The notes under the pieces are model-generated. The model ran no database searches. It was not told the origin of the DNA and saw nothing but the letters and a program-made list of their open reading frames with translations. Shown here piece after piece: positions 57,590-63,539 of a DNA stretch of 64,000 bases (the first letter of the stretch is position 1; each line of letters begins with the position of its first letter). The stretch covers positions 570,435 through 634,434 of the forward strand of contig CAUJNA010002791.1 of the NCBI GenBank assembly GCA_963377175.1, given 5' to 3'. Source of the DNA: Effrenium voratum (taxonomy: Eukaryota; Sar; Dinophyceae; Suessiales; Symbiodiniaceae). The translations under genes and the position numbers were made by a program.

Positions 57590-60500
57590 CTAGAAAAGTC
57601 GAAAAGTCGAAAAGTCAAAACAAAATCGAAAAGTTGAAAAGTTGAAAAGTCGAAAAGTCGAAAAGTCAAACCACAGCGGGGGGGAACTACCCGAAAAGTC
57701 GAAAAGTCCCCAGAAATTCGAAAAGTCGAAAACTCAAAAAGTCGAAAACTCGAAAACTTTTTGACTTTTTGACTTTTTGCGAAAAGTTTGGCGTCTTTTC
57801 GCTTTGTGCAATGTCCGGCCCTTAGGTAACATCTATATATATATATATGGTACCGTGTTCCGTGTTGCCACCCCCCCCCCCCCCCCCCACATGGTATGGG
57901 TCCCCCAGGTTTTTCCCCCTTGCCCGGCCCGAGACCCCGAGCCCCCGGATCCTGGCACCTATGGCCCCACCCCCACCCCGACAACCCCGGCACCCCCACC
58001 CCCACCCCCCACCCCCAGGACAAGCCAACCCGCAACCAACCATAAACCAACCCTAAGCTAACCCTAAACCAACCCTAAACACACCCTAAACCAAACCCTA
58101 AACCGTAAACCTCTAAACCTAAACCAACCCTAAACCAACCCTAAATCAACATAAACCCAACCCTAAACCAACCCTAAACTAACCCTAAATACACTCTAAT
58201 TAAACCAAACCCTAAACAATAAACCCTAAACCTAAACCAACCCTAAACCAATCCTAAATCAACATAAACCAACCCTAAGCTAACCCTACATACACCTAAA
58301 CCAATATATATATATATACTAATATGTATATTATATATGTGGAAAGAAGTTTGAAGGTGGTTGCTCGGGGCAGTGTTTGACACTGGAATCTGCATATCAA
58401 TCCTTAGTGGGCCTCCGAATCAGGATTGAAAGGGTCTTCCAACGGATTGCCTTCAGCCTCCCTCTTTTGGTGGGTCTCGTTATTTTCAATCAACCAGGGG
58501 TCAAAGGCAGGCCCTGATTCAACCACTGGGATAGTTTTCACCGTACCCTTTTGCATTTCTGCCACTCCACACCCTCCAGTGGTGATTTTCCCCGCCAAAC
58601 ATTTCGCCAGGTGGGTGAAACACACATTCAAATTGAAGCATTGCAATGCTTGACCCTTCCAACCCTGAATCCACCCTCAACCCACCCCCAAAGCAACCCT
58701 CAATCTTCCTCTAAACCCAAAAAGGAAATACAACCTTGATCTTCTAATGCCGGCCATTGGCTTAGCCTCCATTTTAAACCAAACCCTGCCTGCCAGGGAG
58801 CCTCACCCCTGGAAGCATTGAACCTCCCGGAAAACCGGCCAGATCAATCTTGAGGCTCCACGTTGACGACCAAACTCTGTGAAGACCAACCCTCTCTCCG
58901 CAGCCTCGCGTCGCAGCTCCTGGGCCTCTTGCCGCCACAGCTGAACTTTGGTCGCCTAAGGCGAAACCCTTTGGGTTCTGTCCAAGCAAGGGCAGCCCCC
59001 CAAAAACGGGGTGGCAAATTTTGGGGTCTCCTTAAAAACAATATGAACAGGGGGTGTCTCAAAATGATCTTCCGAGCCCCCGAACTGCATGGTGTCCCTC
59101 CGCTTGGAAACAACACCCCAAAAGGGTTTGTTAAATCGGCTCGTCCACTTCTGACTTCTGAGAGCAAGCCCCATGCAGGGGTGGATGATTCAAGTCTGTG
59201 GAGGCTGCGGAGGCCGCAGCGGCCGCAGGCTCAGACTCGCAGCCTTTACAACAGTGAGCTGATGTTTAACAAAGCCTCGAGCTTGATTCAGCTGGCATTC
59301 TGGTGCACATTCGGATATGGTTCGATGAAAGTCCTTGGCACCCCCTCCCCTGCCACATCAGCACAGCCGCGGCCGCATTGACCTCCTCCTGGCGCTTCGG
59401 CAGCTGCCGCTCCAACTGCGAGGCGCCGTCCCGGTGCTGCTCCTGGAGCTCGCCACAAGAACAAAGCAACCTCGGTAGCCTGGTAGAGTGGTAGGGAGAT
59501 GCGCTGGGTTTGGGCTTAGCTTGTTTGATTGGGGAGGGGGCACCTTCCCTCCTATCGGTTCTTCACGCGCTTCACTGGGGCAAAGAAGGCACTCTGGACC
59601 TGGTTGGCTACGCTGGGGTTAGTTGGCCGCATCCCCAGCATCACCGGCCCATTCAGAAGTGAAGTTCCGGCGCTGCTTGACCCCACCAGACCAACTGCCG
59701 GCTTGTCGCCTGCCGGGGTAAAACCACCAGGCTGAATCTCACCTACAGTCCAAGTGCAGCGATTGCTGCTCAGGCTGTATATGACTTTCACGCGCTGCGA
59801 CCAGTCATCTGGAGTACCGCGTTGAAAAGGCAAGCAAACACAGATTCTTGTCAAAGCTGATCAAGCAATTCTTGAATGGCAAAGGCAAGCACGCCATATG
59901 GATCCATATTAAGGCCATCCGAGGGACATTAAAGTTGGTATGTTGCAGGCACAACTTCGCTCCACCCAAGGGAATGAAAGGGGAGGAAGGGTTGGGACAA
60001 TCTATCCAGAACTAGGAAGAGTCCTTGTTCCCTGCTTGGAGGGATCAAGCATTCATTGAGGATTCTACTGGATGGATGGAACATATTGCAAGCTTTGAGG
60101 GTGCAATTGGCATATGGGAGGAATAGGAATAATTCCAAATTTACCTCTTCCCTGCTCCTTCCTTATCTCTGCTACTTGTCTGGAGGTTCATCCCACTTAG
60201 TAGGTTACAAACATTGATTGCAACCTACTTCGTAAGTTAATTGATCATCGAGTCCAAAATGCCCACGATTCTTCTCTCCTTCCCGGATGGCTGTCCTGCT
60301 CCTCACGGAGGGTGAGCTGGTAGCAGGTGTCTCGCAGGCGCCCATTTTGCCATCCCTGGTTGGTGGACTCTTGGTCCTAGTTGGCTGCTGTGGATGGGCA
60401 AAATCCACTTCGTGCCAGTTGGAATGGATGAAACTTGATGAAACCCTCTGAATCTTGCGATAGCCCCGTACCAATCGGTGTTTCTCCTTGCACACCGGCC

Positions 60501-62036
60501 CTCTGCTCACACAGATCTGACTGGCACATATGATGTGGAGTTCGGCGCTCAAGCCTGGGGCCGTTTTGGGGGGTACCCCTTTTGAGGGGGTTAAAACAGC
60601 CGGGTCCCCTATAAAAGAAGACACGCCCATGGGACAAACAAGGGCAGGGATGAGCTGTCCAAACATTCCACGGTCTGTCGTGCGAAAATCCATTCCCCTC
60701 CTTTAGCTGCGCGCGCAAGGCCCCGCACTCCCCGGCCAGGCGCAAATTCTCGCTGTGGATCTGCTGCTCCGTCTCCTGCAGCACCACACAGCCACACTTC
60801 TAGACAAATGGGTCTGCGTCAAAGGGATTTAAATCCCCCAAAATGGCGTCTGCGTTCCTTTTGGTTTCCCTTTAAAACAACCTGACAACACGGCACCCTG
60901 ACAGGAGTCCCTTGCAAATCTACGATGACAAAAAAACGATCTCCCCCCCTTGTTCGGCTTGGGAACCTGGGGGAGGGGGCCCTCTGGCTTTCACGGCAAG
61001 GCGCCCCTTACGCTGATCAACTTTGAGACATTGGTGCCTTGCCCAGTCTGGGTACCAAGGAGGTGACCCTATCTCGATTGGATGGCGGCAGGTAGGCAAT
61101 CAGAACATCGGATGAATGACGAAATGAAAGACCAAGGCTTCGGAGGCAATCCAACCGCTTGGACACAGAGGAAGGGATTGAACCTTACGAGTTGCCCGAC
61201 ATGACATCATGGCGTGGCAAGCGAGGACTGCATATTGAGCCTTTCATCAATGCAAGCGAGGAACGGCTCTCACGTAGCTTTCAAGCAAGGCAGCGATTCC
61301 ACACCCAACTGGCATAATTCCTTGTGGATTGCTTGTGGGCCAGGGGGTGTGACTTGCCGAAATTTGTCCTTTCAGGTGATGCTCTTCTGAAACCCTCCTG
61401 TCAGCATCCAGCTGCTGAAAGTGCCGATCTGGAGGGCTGAAACTTCCGCTTATGTGCCAGCCCCCTTCAAGAAGGATCATCTGCATCGCAAAGTGTCTTG
61501 AAACTGGGGAGACCCCCAAAATAGCAGTTTTCGTCTTGGTTCTCCTTCTGCACCCAAAAAAACTAGACACACCCAAACTTCCCCACAGTCAAAGGTGCCA
61601 CAAACGACGCCAGCGCCTCCACGTTGCGCAGCCGCACCTGCGTCGGGCTGCAAAACGACCAAAGAGGAGACCTGGTAGTCTTTGGGCTACCCGTTCTAAT
61701 TTTCAATTGAGGAAATTTCTGTCATCTTGGTGGATTTATGTCCACCAACAATTTGGCAGAGCTCCTCATTAAAACTCCTAGCCATTTGGTGTCTTTTTGG
61801 GGAGTAATTCCCCTTTTCTCCTTCAAAGGGAAACCAAAAGATCCGCTGCCAGGTCCAAATCCCTATTTTGACAACAACTCCTTTGGAGACCAACCCATGT
61901 GCCCTTTCCCGACGGCCCAAAGGCAGGGCCTCCAAAGTGGCAATGTCCTCCTCAGTTTCGGCGGCCACACGCTCCTCCGACTCCAGGTCCGCCAGCGGGA
62001 TTACATCGCAGACCTCTGGGAGGAGCTTGATGTAAA
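35399..62036 (-). CDS. Split gene for a long coiled-coil protein
   Basis: Gene-level entry; exons follow. A chain of minus-strand exons from 62036 down to 35399 encodes segments rich in Glu, Gln, Arg, Ala and Leu with heptad-like spacing. Phases agree across six consecutive exons (62036, 61647, 60775, 60355, 59448 and 58955), and most others run phase 0 to phase 0 with lengths divisible by three. The longest gap, 58891 to 40388, holds an AT-rich island and the duplicated inverted-repeat element. The last exon before the gap leaves phase 2 but the next enters phase 0, so either an exon in the gap is missing or these are two genes. No motor, kinase or other catalytic domain is visible; a structural or tethering role is a guess. 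Confidence 0.55.
36084..36139 (-). CDS. Coiled-coil gene exon
   Basis: 56 bp, acceptor CGATCCTCTCAG, reads RTRELREAVEKDVLGLRE; GC donor (GAGAGAG then GCCTGC). It enters after 2 nt, which needs an exon not found between 36752 and here. Confidence 0.48.
36752..36835 (-). CDS. Coiled-coil gene exon
   Basis: 84 bp, reads RNRRLPEELHRLWARLGEAH then REASAQKE; GC donor (AAGGAG then GCGCTC). Very GC-rich against its surroundings, as expected of a dinoflagellate exon. Phase 0 in and out. Confidence 0.52.
37249..37380. repeat. 9-bp minisatellite (ACAAGAACG)n
   Basis: About 14-15 nearly perfect copies of ACAAGAACG. Because the unit is divisible by three, all six frames stay open and give RQE, RTT, LVV and RSC tripeptide arrays, none of which is likely to be a protein. 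Confidence 0.95.
37853..37912 (-). CDS. Coiled-coil gene exon
   Basis: 60 bp, AG acceptor in CTCGAAG, GC donor (GAGCAG then GCGCTT). Reads ALALLRQAAKVRADEANAEQ, a clear amphipathic helix; the frame upstream (HLEASK) is also open, so the acceptor could be further upstream. Confidence 0.5.
38695..38755. repeat. GGAA-rich microsatellite
   Basis: Interrupted GGAA/GAAA run, counterpart of the CCTT run at 15262-15345. Confidence 0.8.
39094..39162 (-). CDS. Coiled-coil gene exon
   Basis: 69 bp, acceptor CTGCCCTTCCCAG, reads EVQEFELGRHRLAQLWSSMA then GKG, GT donor. Phase 0 in and out. Confidence 0.5.
39528..39599 (-). CDS. Coiled-coil gene exon
   Basis: Acceptor TTTGGAAGGTAG, reads AQQPSSCQERAQQTAGGHAE then LQQR; the frame continues VASRLG, so the donor is approximate. 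Glutamine-rich helix. Confidence 0.42.
40353..40388 (-). CDS. Coiled-coil gene exon, first after the gap
   Basis: Acceptor GAGCCATGCAG, reads VPQLEERARKLQ; the donor would be GA after TTGCAG. Short, phase 0 in and out. It does not match the phase 2 exit across the gap. Confidence 0.42.
40835..42005. other. AT-rich island with degenerate tandem repeats
   Basis: Starts with a TA run at about 40844-40860, then sequence clearly richer in A+T than the flanks. The segment from about 41072 (GATCAAACATTAAATAATCT) realigns with about 41537 (GATCAAAATTTAAGCACCAT), giving a period near 465 bp. The phrase CTTTTTCTAGGAT / CTGTTTCTAGGAT / CCTTTCCCAGGAT recurs at about 40914, 41210 and 41383. A 97-codon frame at 41713-42006 is unremarkable. 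Origin unknown; no organelle gene is recognised. Confidence 0.6.
42050..42370. repeat. GTTTAAAC-based inverted and direct repeats
   Basis: Words such as CCGTTTAAACC and TTTAAACGG recur on both strands around C-homopolymer runs. The 3' half repeats GGTTTTGGGCCCAGACCTTT in direct orientation twice and is roughly the reverse complement of the 5' half, so the region can fold into a large hairpin. Confidence 0.7.
42528..42660. repeat. GAAAAGTC minisatellite, outer edge of element copy A
   Basis: Tandem GAAAAGTC words switching to ACTTTTTG at the end, just where the terminal inverted repeat begins. The same mini-repeat flanks the second copy (52205-52385) and its far side (57590-57790). Confidence 0.85.
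42628..42838 (+). repeat. Terminal inverted repeat, copy A left
   Basis: Runs from TTTTTGACTTTTTGACTTTT through TTCGTGGGCCTGTGGAGCC to CAATGCATGCGCGCC. It pairs with 47108-47309, which reads GTGCATGCATTG to AAGTCAAAA. A few substitutions and one short indel separate the arms. Confidence 0.85.
43055..47149 (-). pseudogene. Element gene copy A: P-loop and DUF3987-like protein, broken
   Basis: Minus-strand segments in order. 47149-46660: N-terminal part with PSPLCLAGEE and ALDxLEVDAIRE. 46646-46317: DVKEVYQAIGSNRRQDNVSL. About 46300-46190: LVVAGESAAGKDNLKRLVLD, a Walker-A-like G-x4-GK with D where S/T is usual. 46013-45714: TGIMEELLENSGPLQIINGE and LIELLDGTDAFGKRTG, resembling DUF3987 proteins, which carry P-loop helicase-like domains. 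45733-45392: a basic KRRIQLRLPRSKRAK stretch. 45364-44879: CSTNQLLAERLIEQK. 44815-44621: a tryptophan-containing helical part. 44070-43762: ECAECGQHVESLRDAAHHAC, a Cys/His zinc-finger-like motif. 43760-43625: SLQPGDFVEW. 43470-43350: CIAELKKFIAEAAAKNAQNA. Frame changes may be introns or lesions; a deletion near 46672, absent from copy B, breaks the N-terminal frame. The DUF3987 call is by eye. Confidence 0.5.
47108..47309 (-). repeat. Terminal inverted repeat, copy A right
   Basis: Reverse complement of 42628-42838, including TTTTTGTGGGGCTCGGAAAG and CAGGCTCCACAGGCCCACGA. The first minus-strand coding segment starts inside it (47149). Confidence 0.85.
47310..47940. repeat. Flank of unit A with short hairpin modules
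   Basis: Contains two palindromic modules: TGTGGGGC paired with GCCCCACA around 47549-47586, and GTGGGC with GCCCCAC around 47784-47818. Each encloses a GAGCCTCTCACG / GTGCCTTTCACG core. The 112-codon plus frame at 47437-47775 is conserved in unit B but has no recognisable domain. These may be miniature inverted-repeat elements or stem-loop regulatory RNA. Confidence 0.45.
48029..48240 (-). pseudogene. Ankyrin-like exon fragment
   Basis: Reads KKLQYLFLYAAEARSLTCMR, then HYVEVAHVDPGC, then TARDWAAKT. The pattern (L-x-x-A-A-x-x-x-x-L-x-C-x-R-x-x-V-E ... D-P ... A-x-D-W-A) is that of ankyrin-type repeats often seen in dinoflagellate proteins. The second copy (49100-49200) keeps only the part up to EVAHV, so the duplication break lies near 48134. 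No start codon or flanking exons were found; probably a captured exon. Confidence 0.45.
48134..48790 (+). repeat. Local duplication, copy 1
   Basis: Starts at CTACGTGTGCTACTTCTACG and is repeated at 49098-49755 almost without change, including the ankyrin-like fragment, the CA-rich run and the first 14-bp minisatellite block. Copies differ in the lengths of the CA run and of the minisatellite. Confidence 0.92.
48480..48590. repeat. CA-rich microsatellite (also at 49445-49550)
   Basis: CACGCACGCACG followed by CACACAT/CACACG words; part of the local duplication, with a different repeat number in the two copies. Confidence 0.85.
48650..48845. repeat. 14-bp minisatellite GCGCAAGTTGCTCT, block 1
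   Basis: Degenerate tandem GCGCAAGTTGCTCT units (also GTGCAAGTTGCTCT). A second block is at about 49615-49762 and a long third block at 50245-50893. The 14-bp unit cycles through all frames, giving 14-residue protein-like repeats on both strands that I regard as artefacts. Confidence 0.9.
48970..49042 (-). other. tRNA-like fragment (SINE-head-like)
   Basis: On the minus strand GTCTCGTGGTTTGCGCGGC resembles a tRNA D-arm region, followed by an anticodon-arm-length segment and GGTCGCGGGTGCGATCCCCG, a T-arm with stem GCGGG/CCCGC and a loop TGCGATC close to the conserved TTCGATC. The acceptor stem does not pair well, so this is not an intact tRNA. A related copy lies at 50905-50968; both are followed on the minus strand by CGAGACAA in opposite sense and a variable A/T-rich part. 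Confidence 0.4.
49098..49755 (+). repeat. Local duplication, copy 2
   Basis: Second copy of 48134-48790, placed directly behind the tRNA-like fragment and its A-rich tail (49022-49097). Confidence 0.92.
50245..50893. repeat. 14-bp minisatellite GCGCAAGTTGCTCT, main block
   Basis: About 650 bp of the 14-bp unit, with a higher-order repeat: the stretch containing GTGTGCAAGTTGGCGCGAGA and the following AGGCAAGGTGCTCTGCG occurs at about 50305 and again at about 50498. Confidence 0.92.
50905..50968 (-). other. tRNA-like fragment, second copy
   Basis: Minus strand reads GTCTCGTGGTTCGCGCGCC, then GCTCCCGGGCCGG, then GGTCGCGGGTTCGAGCGGGT. The GGTTCGAGC word is a good RNA polymerase III box B. Acceptor pairing is poor. 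It diverges from 48970-49042 but shares the D-arm-like and T-arm-like words at the same spacing. Confidence 0.45.
51005..51565. repeat. 73-74-bp tandem repeat, about 7-8 units
   Basis: Each unit has TTTTTGCACCTCGACCACGC, then CGATCCCCGCAGAGGGTCGC and GCGAGCACCGCAGAAATCGC followed by an A run. Units start near 51014, 51088, 51160, 51235, 51308, 51383, 51455 and 51527. A-rich and GC-rich halves alternate. The last unit ends in GGGTCGATTTTCG. Confidence 0.95.
51605..51735. repeat. CTTGCACTTGCAA-type short repeats
   Basis: Irregular ACTTGCA words that grade into the following 13-bp minisatellite. Confidence 0.8.
51756..52110. repeat. 13-bp minisatellite TGACTCCTTGCAA
   Basis: About 27 copies, most of them identical; a few variants lie near 51788, 51985 and 52000. 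The minus strand stays open as a KESLQGVIARSHC-type array, which is not a real protein. Confidence 0.95.
52205..52385. repeat. GAAAAGTC minisatellite, outer edge of copy B
   Basis: Same word as 42528-42660, interrupted by a G run and followed by GCGTCTTTTCGCTTTGTGCA. That leader recurs at about 57791-57830, so the same edge sequence lies on both sides of unit B. Confidence 0.88.
52452..56974. mobile_element. Inverted-repeat element, copy B
   Basis: Second copy of the element at 42628-47309. Its left inverted repeat is shortened (52452-52556: it lacks the outer part and the GGCACGGAATAGGCC stretch), while the right one (56778-56974) is complete. The gene between lacks some lesions of copy A and has others of its own. 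Confidence 0.65.
52503..57558 (+). repeat. Large direct duplication, unit B
   Basis: Partner of 42783-47937. Indels relative to unit A include a roughly 57-bp segment present only here (about 56290-56346), a 6-bp in-frame insertion near 54718, a 10-bp loss near 56634 and a loss of about 36 bp near 57480. Confidence 0.92.
52850..56812 (-). pseudogene. Element gene copy B: P-loop and DUF3987-like protein
   Basis: Same order as copy A. 56812-56483: N-terminal start, then a frame break caused by the loss near 56634. 56615-55935: the longest uninterrupted stretch, with LERFHNAWAKLVCDVKEVYQ, which copy A has lost, and CAYYWNGPTHGLRNPP. About 55898-55830: AGESAAGKDNLKRLVLDWLG, the P-loop-like motif. 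55642-55418: a shorter DUF3987-like part, missing the TGIMEELLENSG piece. 55095-54589: CSTNQLLAERLIEQQ. 53990-53343: a 215-codon frame with WECAECGQHVESLRDAAHHA, then RRKRKRSR and SLQPGDFVEWPS. 53173-52850: CIAELKKFIAEAAAKNAQNA. Exon-intron structure is not settled. As in copy A, no transposase motif was found. Confidence 0.5.
57562..57588. repeat. Poly-A run at the end of unit B
   Basis: About 27 A directly after GCCGCGCTGTTT, where unit A instead continues GCCGCGCTGTTAACTAGACC. It may mark an insertion end or simply a slippage run. Confidence 0.85.
57590..57830. repeat. GAAAAGTC minisatellite and leader, third copy
   Basis: GAAAAGTC units, a G run, the switch to ACTTTTTG and then GTCTTTTCGCTTTGTGCAAT. 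It matches 52205-52430 in content and order. No element follows; the sequence passes into a TA run and a C run. Confidence 0.85.
57831..58019. repeat. TA run and C-rich simple sequence
   Basis: A short TA repeat, about 18 C in a row near 57871, then CCCCAC-rich simple sequence. Confidence 0.85.
58020..58310. repeat. Telomere-like array (CCCTAAACCAA)
   Basis: Tandem CCCTAAACCAA and CCCTAAAC words, some with the exact CCCTAAA telomere unit of plants and dinoflagellates, ending in a TA run. Much less degraded than the tract at 10600-12005. An interstitial position is suggested by the coding exons beyond it. Confidence 0.85.
58891..58955 (-). CDS. Coiled-coil gene exon, last before the 18.5-kb gap
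   Basis: 65 bp, acceptor GGTTTCGCCTTAG, reads ATKVQLWRQEAQELRREAAE then R, GT donor (GAGAGAGG then GTTGGT). Exits phase 2. Confidence 0.62.
59383..59448 (-). CDS. Coiled-coil gene exon
   Basis: 66 bp, reads LQEQHRDGASQLERQLPKRQ then EE, and ends at GT (GAGGAG then GTCAAT). Phase 0 in and out; joins directly to the next exon in frame. Confidence 0.6.
59743..59808 (-). CDS. Candidate exon inside the coiled-coil gene, phase conflict
   Basis: Acceptor GCGGTACTCCAG, good GT donor (GACTGTAG then GTGAGA), reads DWSQRVKVIYSLSSNRCTWT. The frame stays open to 59552, adding SSSAGTSLLNGPVMLGMRPT. It does not match the phases of its neighbours, so it is either alternative or not part of this gene. Confidence 0.35.
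60296..60355 (-). CDS. Coiled-coil gene exon, boundaries uncertain
   Basis: 60 bp after CCACCAACCAG, reads GWQNGRLRDTCYQLTLREEQ; the donor would be GA. Phase 0 at both ends. Confidence 0.4.
60701..60775 (-). CDS. Coiled-coil gene exon
   Basis: 75 bp, acceptor GTGTGGTGCTGCAG, reads ETEQQIHSENLRLAGECGAL then RAQLK; the donor would be GA (CTAAAG then GAGGGG). Strong heptad character. Confidence 0.6.
61587..61647 (-). CDS. Coiled-coil gene exon
   Basis: 61 bp, acceptor GGTCGTTTTGCAG, reads PTQVRLRNVEALASFVAPLT, GT donor. The phase matches exons on both sides. Confidence 0.55.
61895..62036 (-). CDS. Coiled-coil gene, most upstream exon found
   Basis: 142 bp after acceptor CCGTCCGTTTCAG. It reads YIKLLPEVCDVIPLADLESE, then ERVAAETEEDIATLEALPLG, and ends at a GT donor. 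Acidic and helical. Its exit (phase 2) fits the next exon. Confidence 0.6.
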
Positions 62037-62599
62037 CTGAAACGGACGGAACTTAGCGGACGCTCTATTTTGACAAATGACTACATGACAAATTTACGTC
62101 CAGGAACCAAGAGGGCGGTAAGCGGGTGATGATTTCTCAGAATAGGGAACCCCCACAACCAAAAGCGTTCCTCAACACATGAAAACGCAAAAAGCCTCTT
62201 GCAAAAGGCCGGTGAGCTAATACCCTGCCCATCCTTGGGAAAGTTGGCCACTCAACCCAACATGGGTAGAGTTCCCTGTAGCTCAGACCCAAAGCCCCAC
62301 CCCTCTCAAAAAGAAACTCATCCCGCGTCGGCAATCTCCTGGGTCTGTCTCAAACCCCTGAACAAAAAGACACCGGAGACCAGCCAGATTTGAATGACAC
62401 ACTCCAGAGGGTTCCCTGCACTTCCCCTTTGACGAGATAAACATCACTTGTTTGGCATTTCAAAGTGGCCCTGGGATAGAGGCAGAGTTCGCGGAAGGCG
62501 TTGCCACGAAAAGTGCTGCCGCCCTAAAACAAAGGGCAGCGAAGGGATTCTTGTTAATGTGTCCACACAATCTATCCCTTGACGCCACACATCTTCCTC

Positions 62600-62700
62600 T
62601 GGGGGCCGTGCTTTTTTTGCATATATGTACATATATATATATGTATATATATATATATATGTATATTATGTGTATATATATATATATATATGTATGGCCA
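62600..62700. repeat. TA/TATG microsatellite
   Basis: Alternating TATATG and TA units of about 75 bp, flanked by non-repetitive sequence. Confidence 0.9.
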
Positions 62701-62991
62701 CCCCCCATGAACTACCTTTTCCGCACTGCATAAAATGCGAAAAACACTGTATGTTTGTGTGTTTTATCATAAGAACAACATTTAGAGCAAAACCGCTTCC
62801 GGTACGCGTTTGCATTCCGATAATTATAGAAAGTTAGCAAAAACCATCAGTTTTTGCATTGCTTTACTAACTGTATTCGAAAACAGACTGTTTTAGCAAA
62901 TATTGTAATTTAAATGGAGACAATGAAGCGCACAATCAAACAACTTATCAATATGGACTTAAAAAAACAAAAACCAAAAAAACAACACTCT

Positions 62992-63457
62992 GAGGACAAG
63001 TTTTGGTTGTACCAAAAGTTTTGGTCTTTTGTTTTCTCAAGGTTTTTTCTTGTTTCTTGGAGTTCCTCAAGTTTTTGGTTCTCTGGGTAGAAAACTAAAG
63101 AAGCTCGATGGTTTTTGTTTTTAGCCTTATTTGATAGAAAACCATAAAAACCTTGAGAAAACCAAAAAAACAAACACCATCGAGTTTTTTGGTTTCTACA
63201 CAGAAAGCCAAAAAAACTCGAGGAAAACAAAAAGCACAAAACAACTCGAGAAAAAACAAATTGGCAAAACCAGATTTTTTGGTTTTTTGGTTTTCTCGAG
63301 GTTCTTATGGTTTTCTATCAAATAAGACTAAAAACCAAAAGCCATCGAGCTTTTTTAGTTTTCTACCCAGAAAACAAAAAAACTCGAGGAAAACCAAAAA
63401 ACAACTCGAGAAAACCAAAAAAACAAAACTTTTGGTAAAACCAAGACTTGTTCTCGG
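62992..63457. repeat. Large imperfect inverted repeat with CTCGAG/GAAAACC words
   Basis: The left arm (62992-63178) and right arm (63276-63457) are reverse complements over about 185 bp. Paired words include GACAAGTTTTGGTTGTACC with the TTTTGGTAAAACCAAGACTT region, and TTATTTGATAGAAAACCAT with ATGGTTTTCTATCAAATAAG. Related direct words continue to about 63530. Open frames on both strands translate to similar lysine/phenylalanine-rich peptides because of the symmetry. Confidence 0.85.
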
Positions 63458-63539
63458 AAGTTGTTTTTTCCTTCTTTTTTTGTTCCTCGAGTTTTTTGGT
63501 TTGCTATCAAATAAGACTAAAAACCAAACATATATTGTT

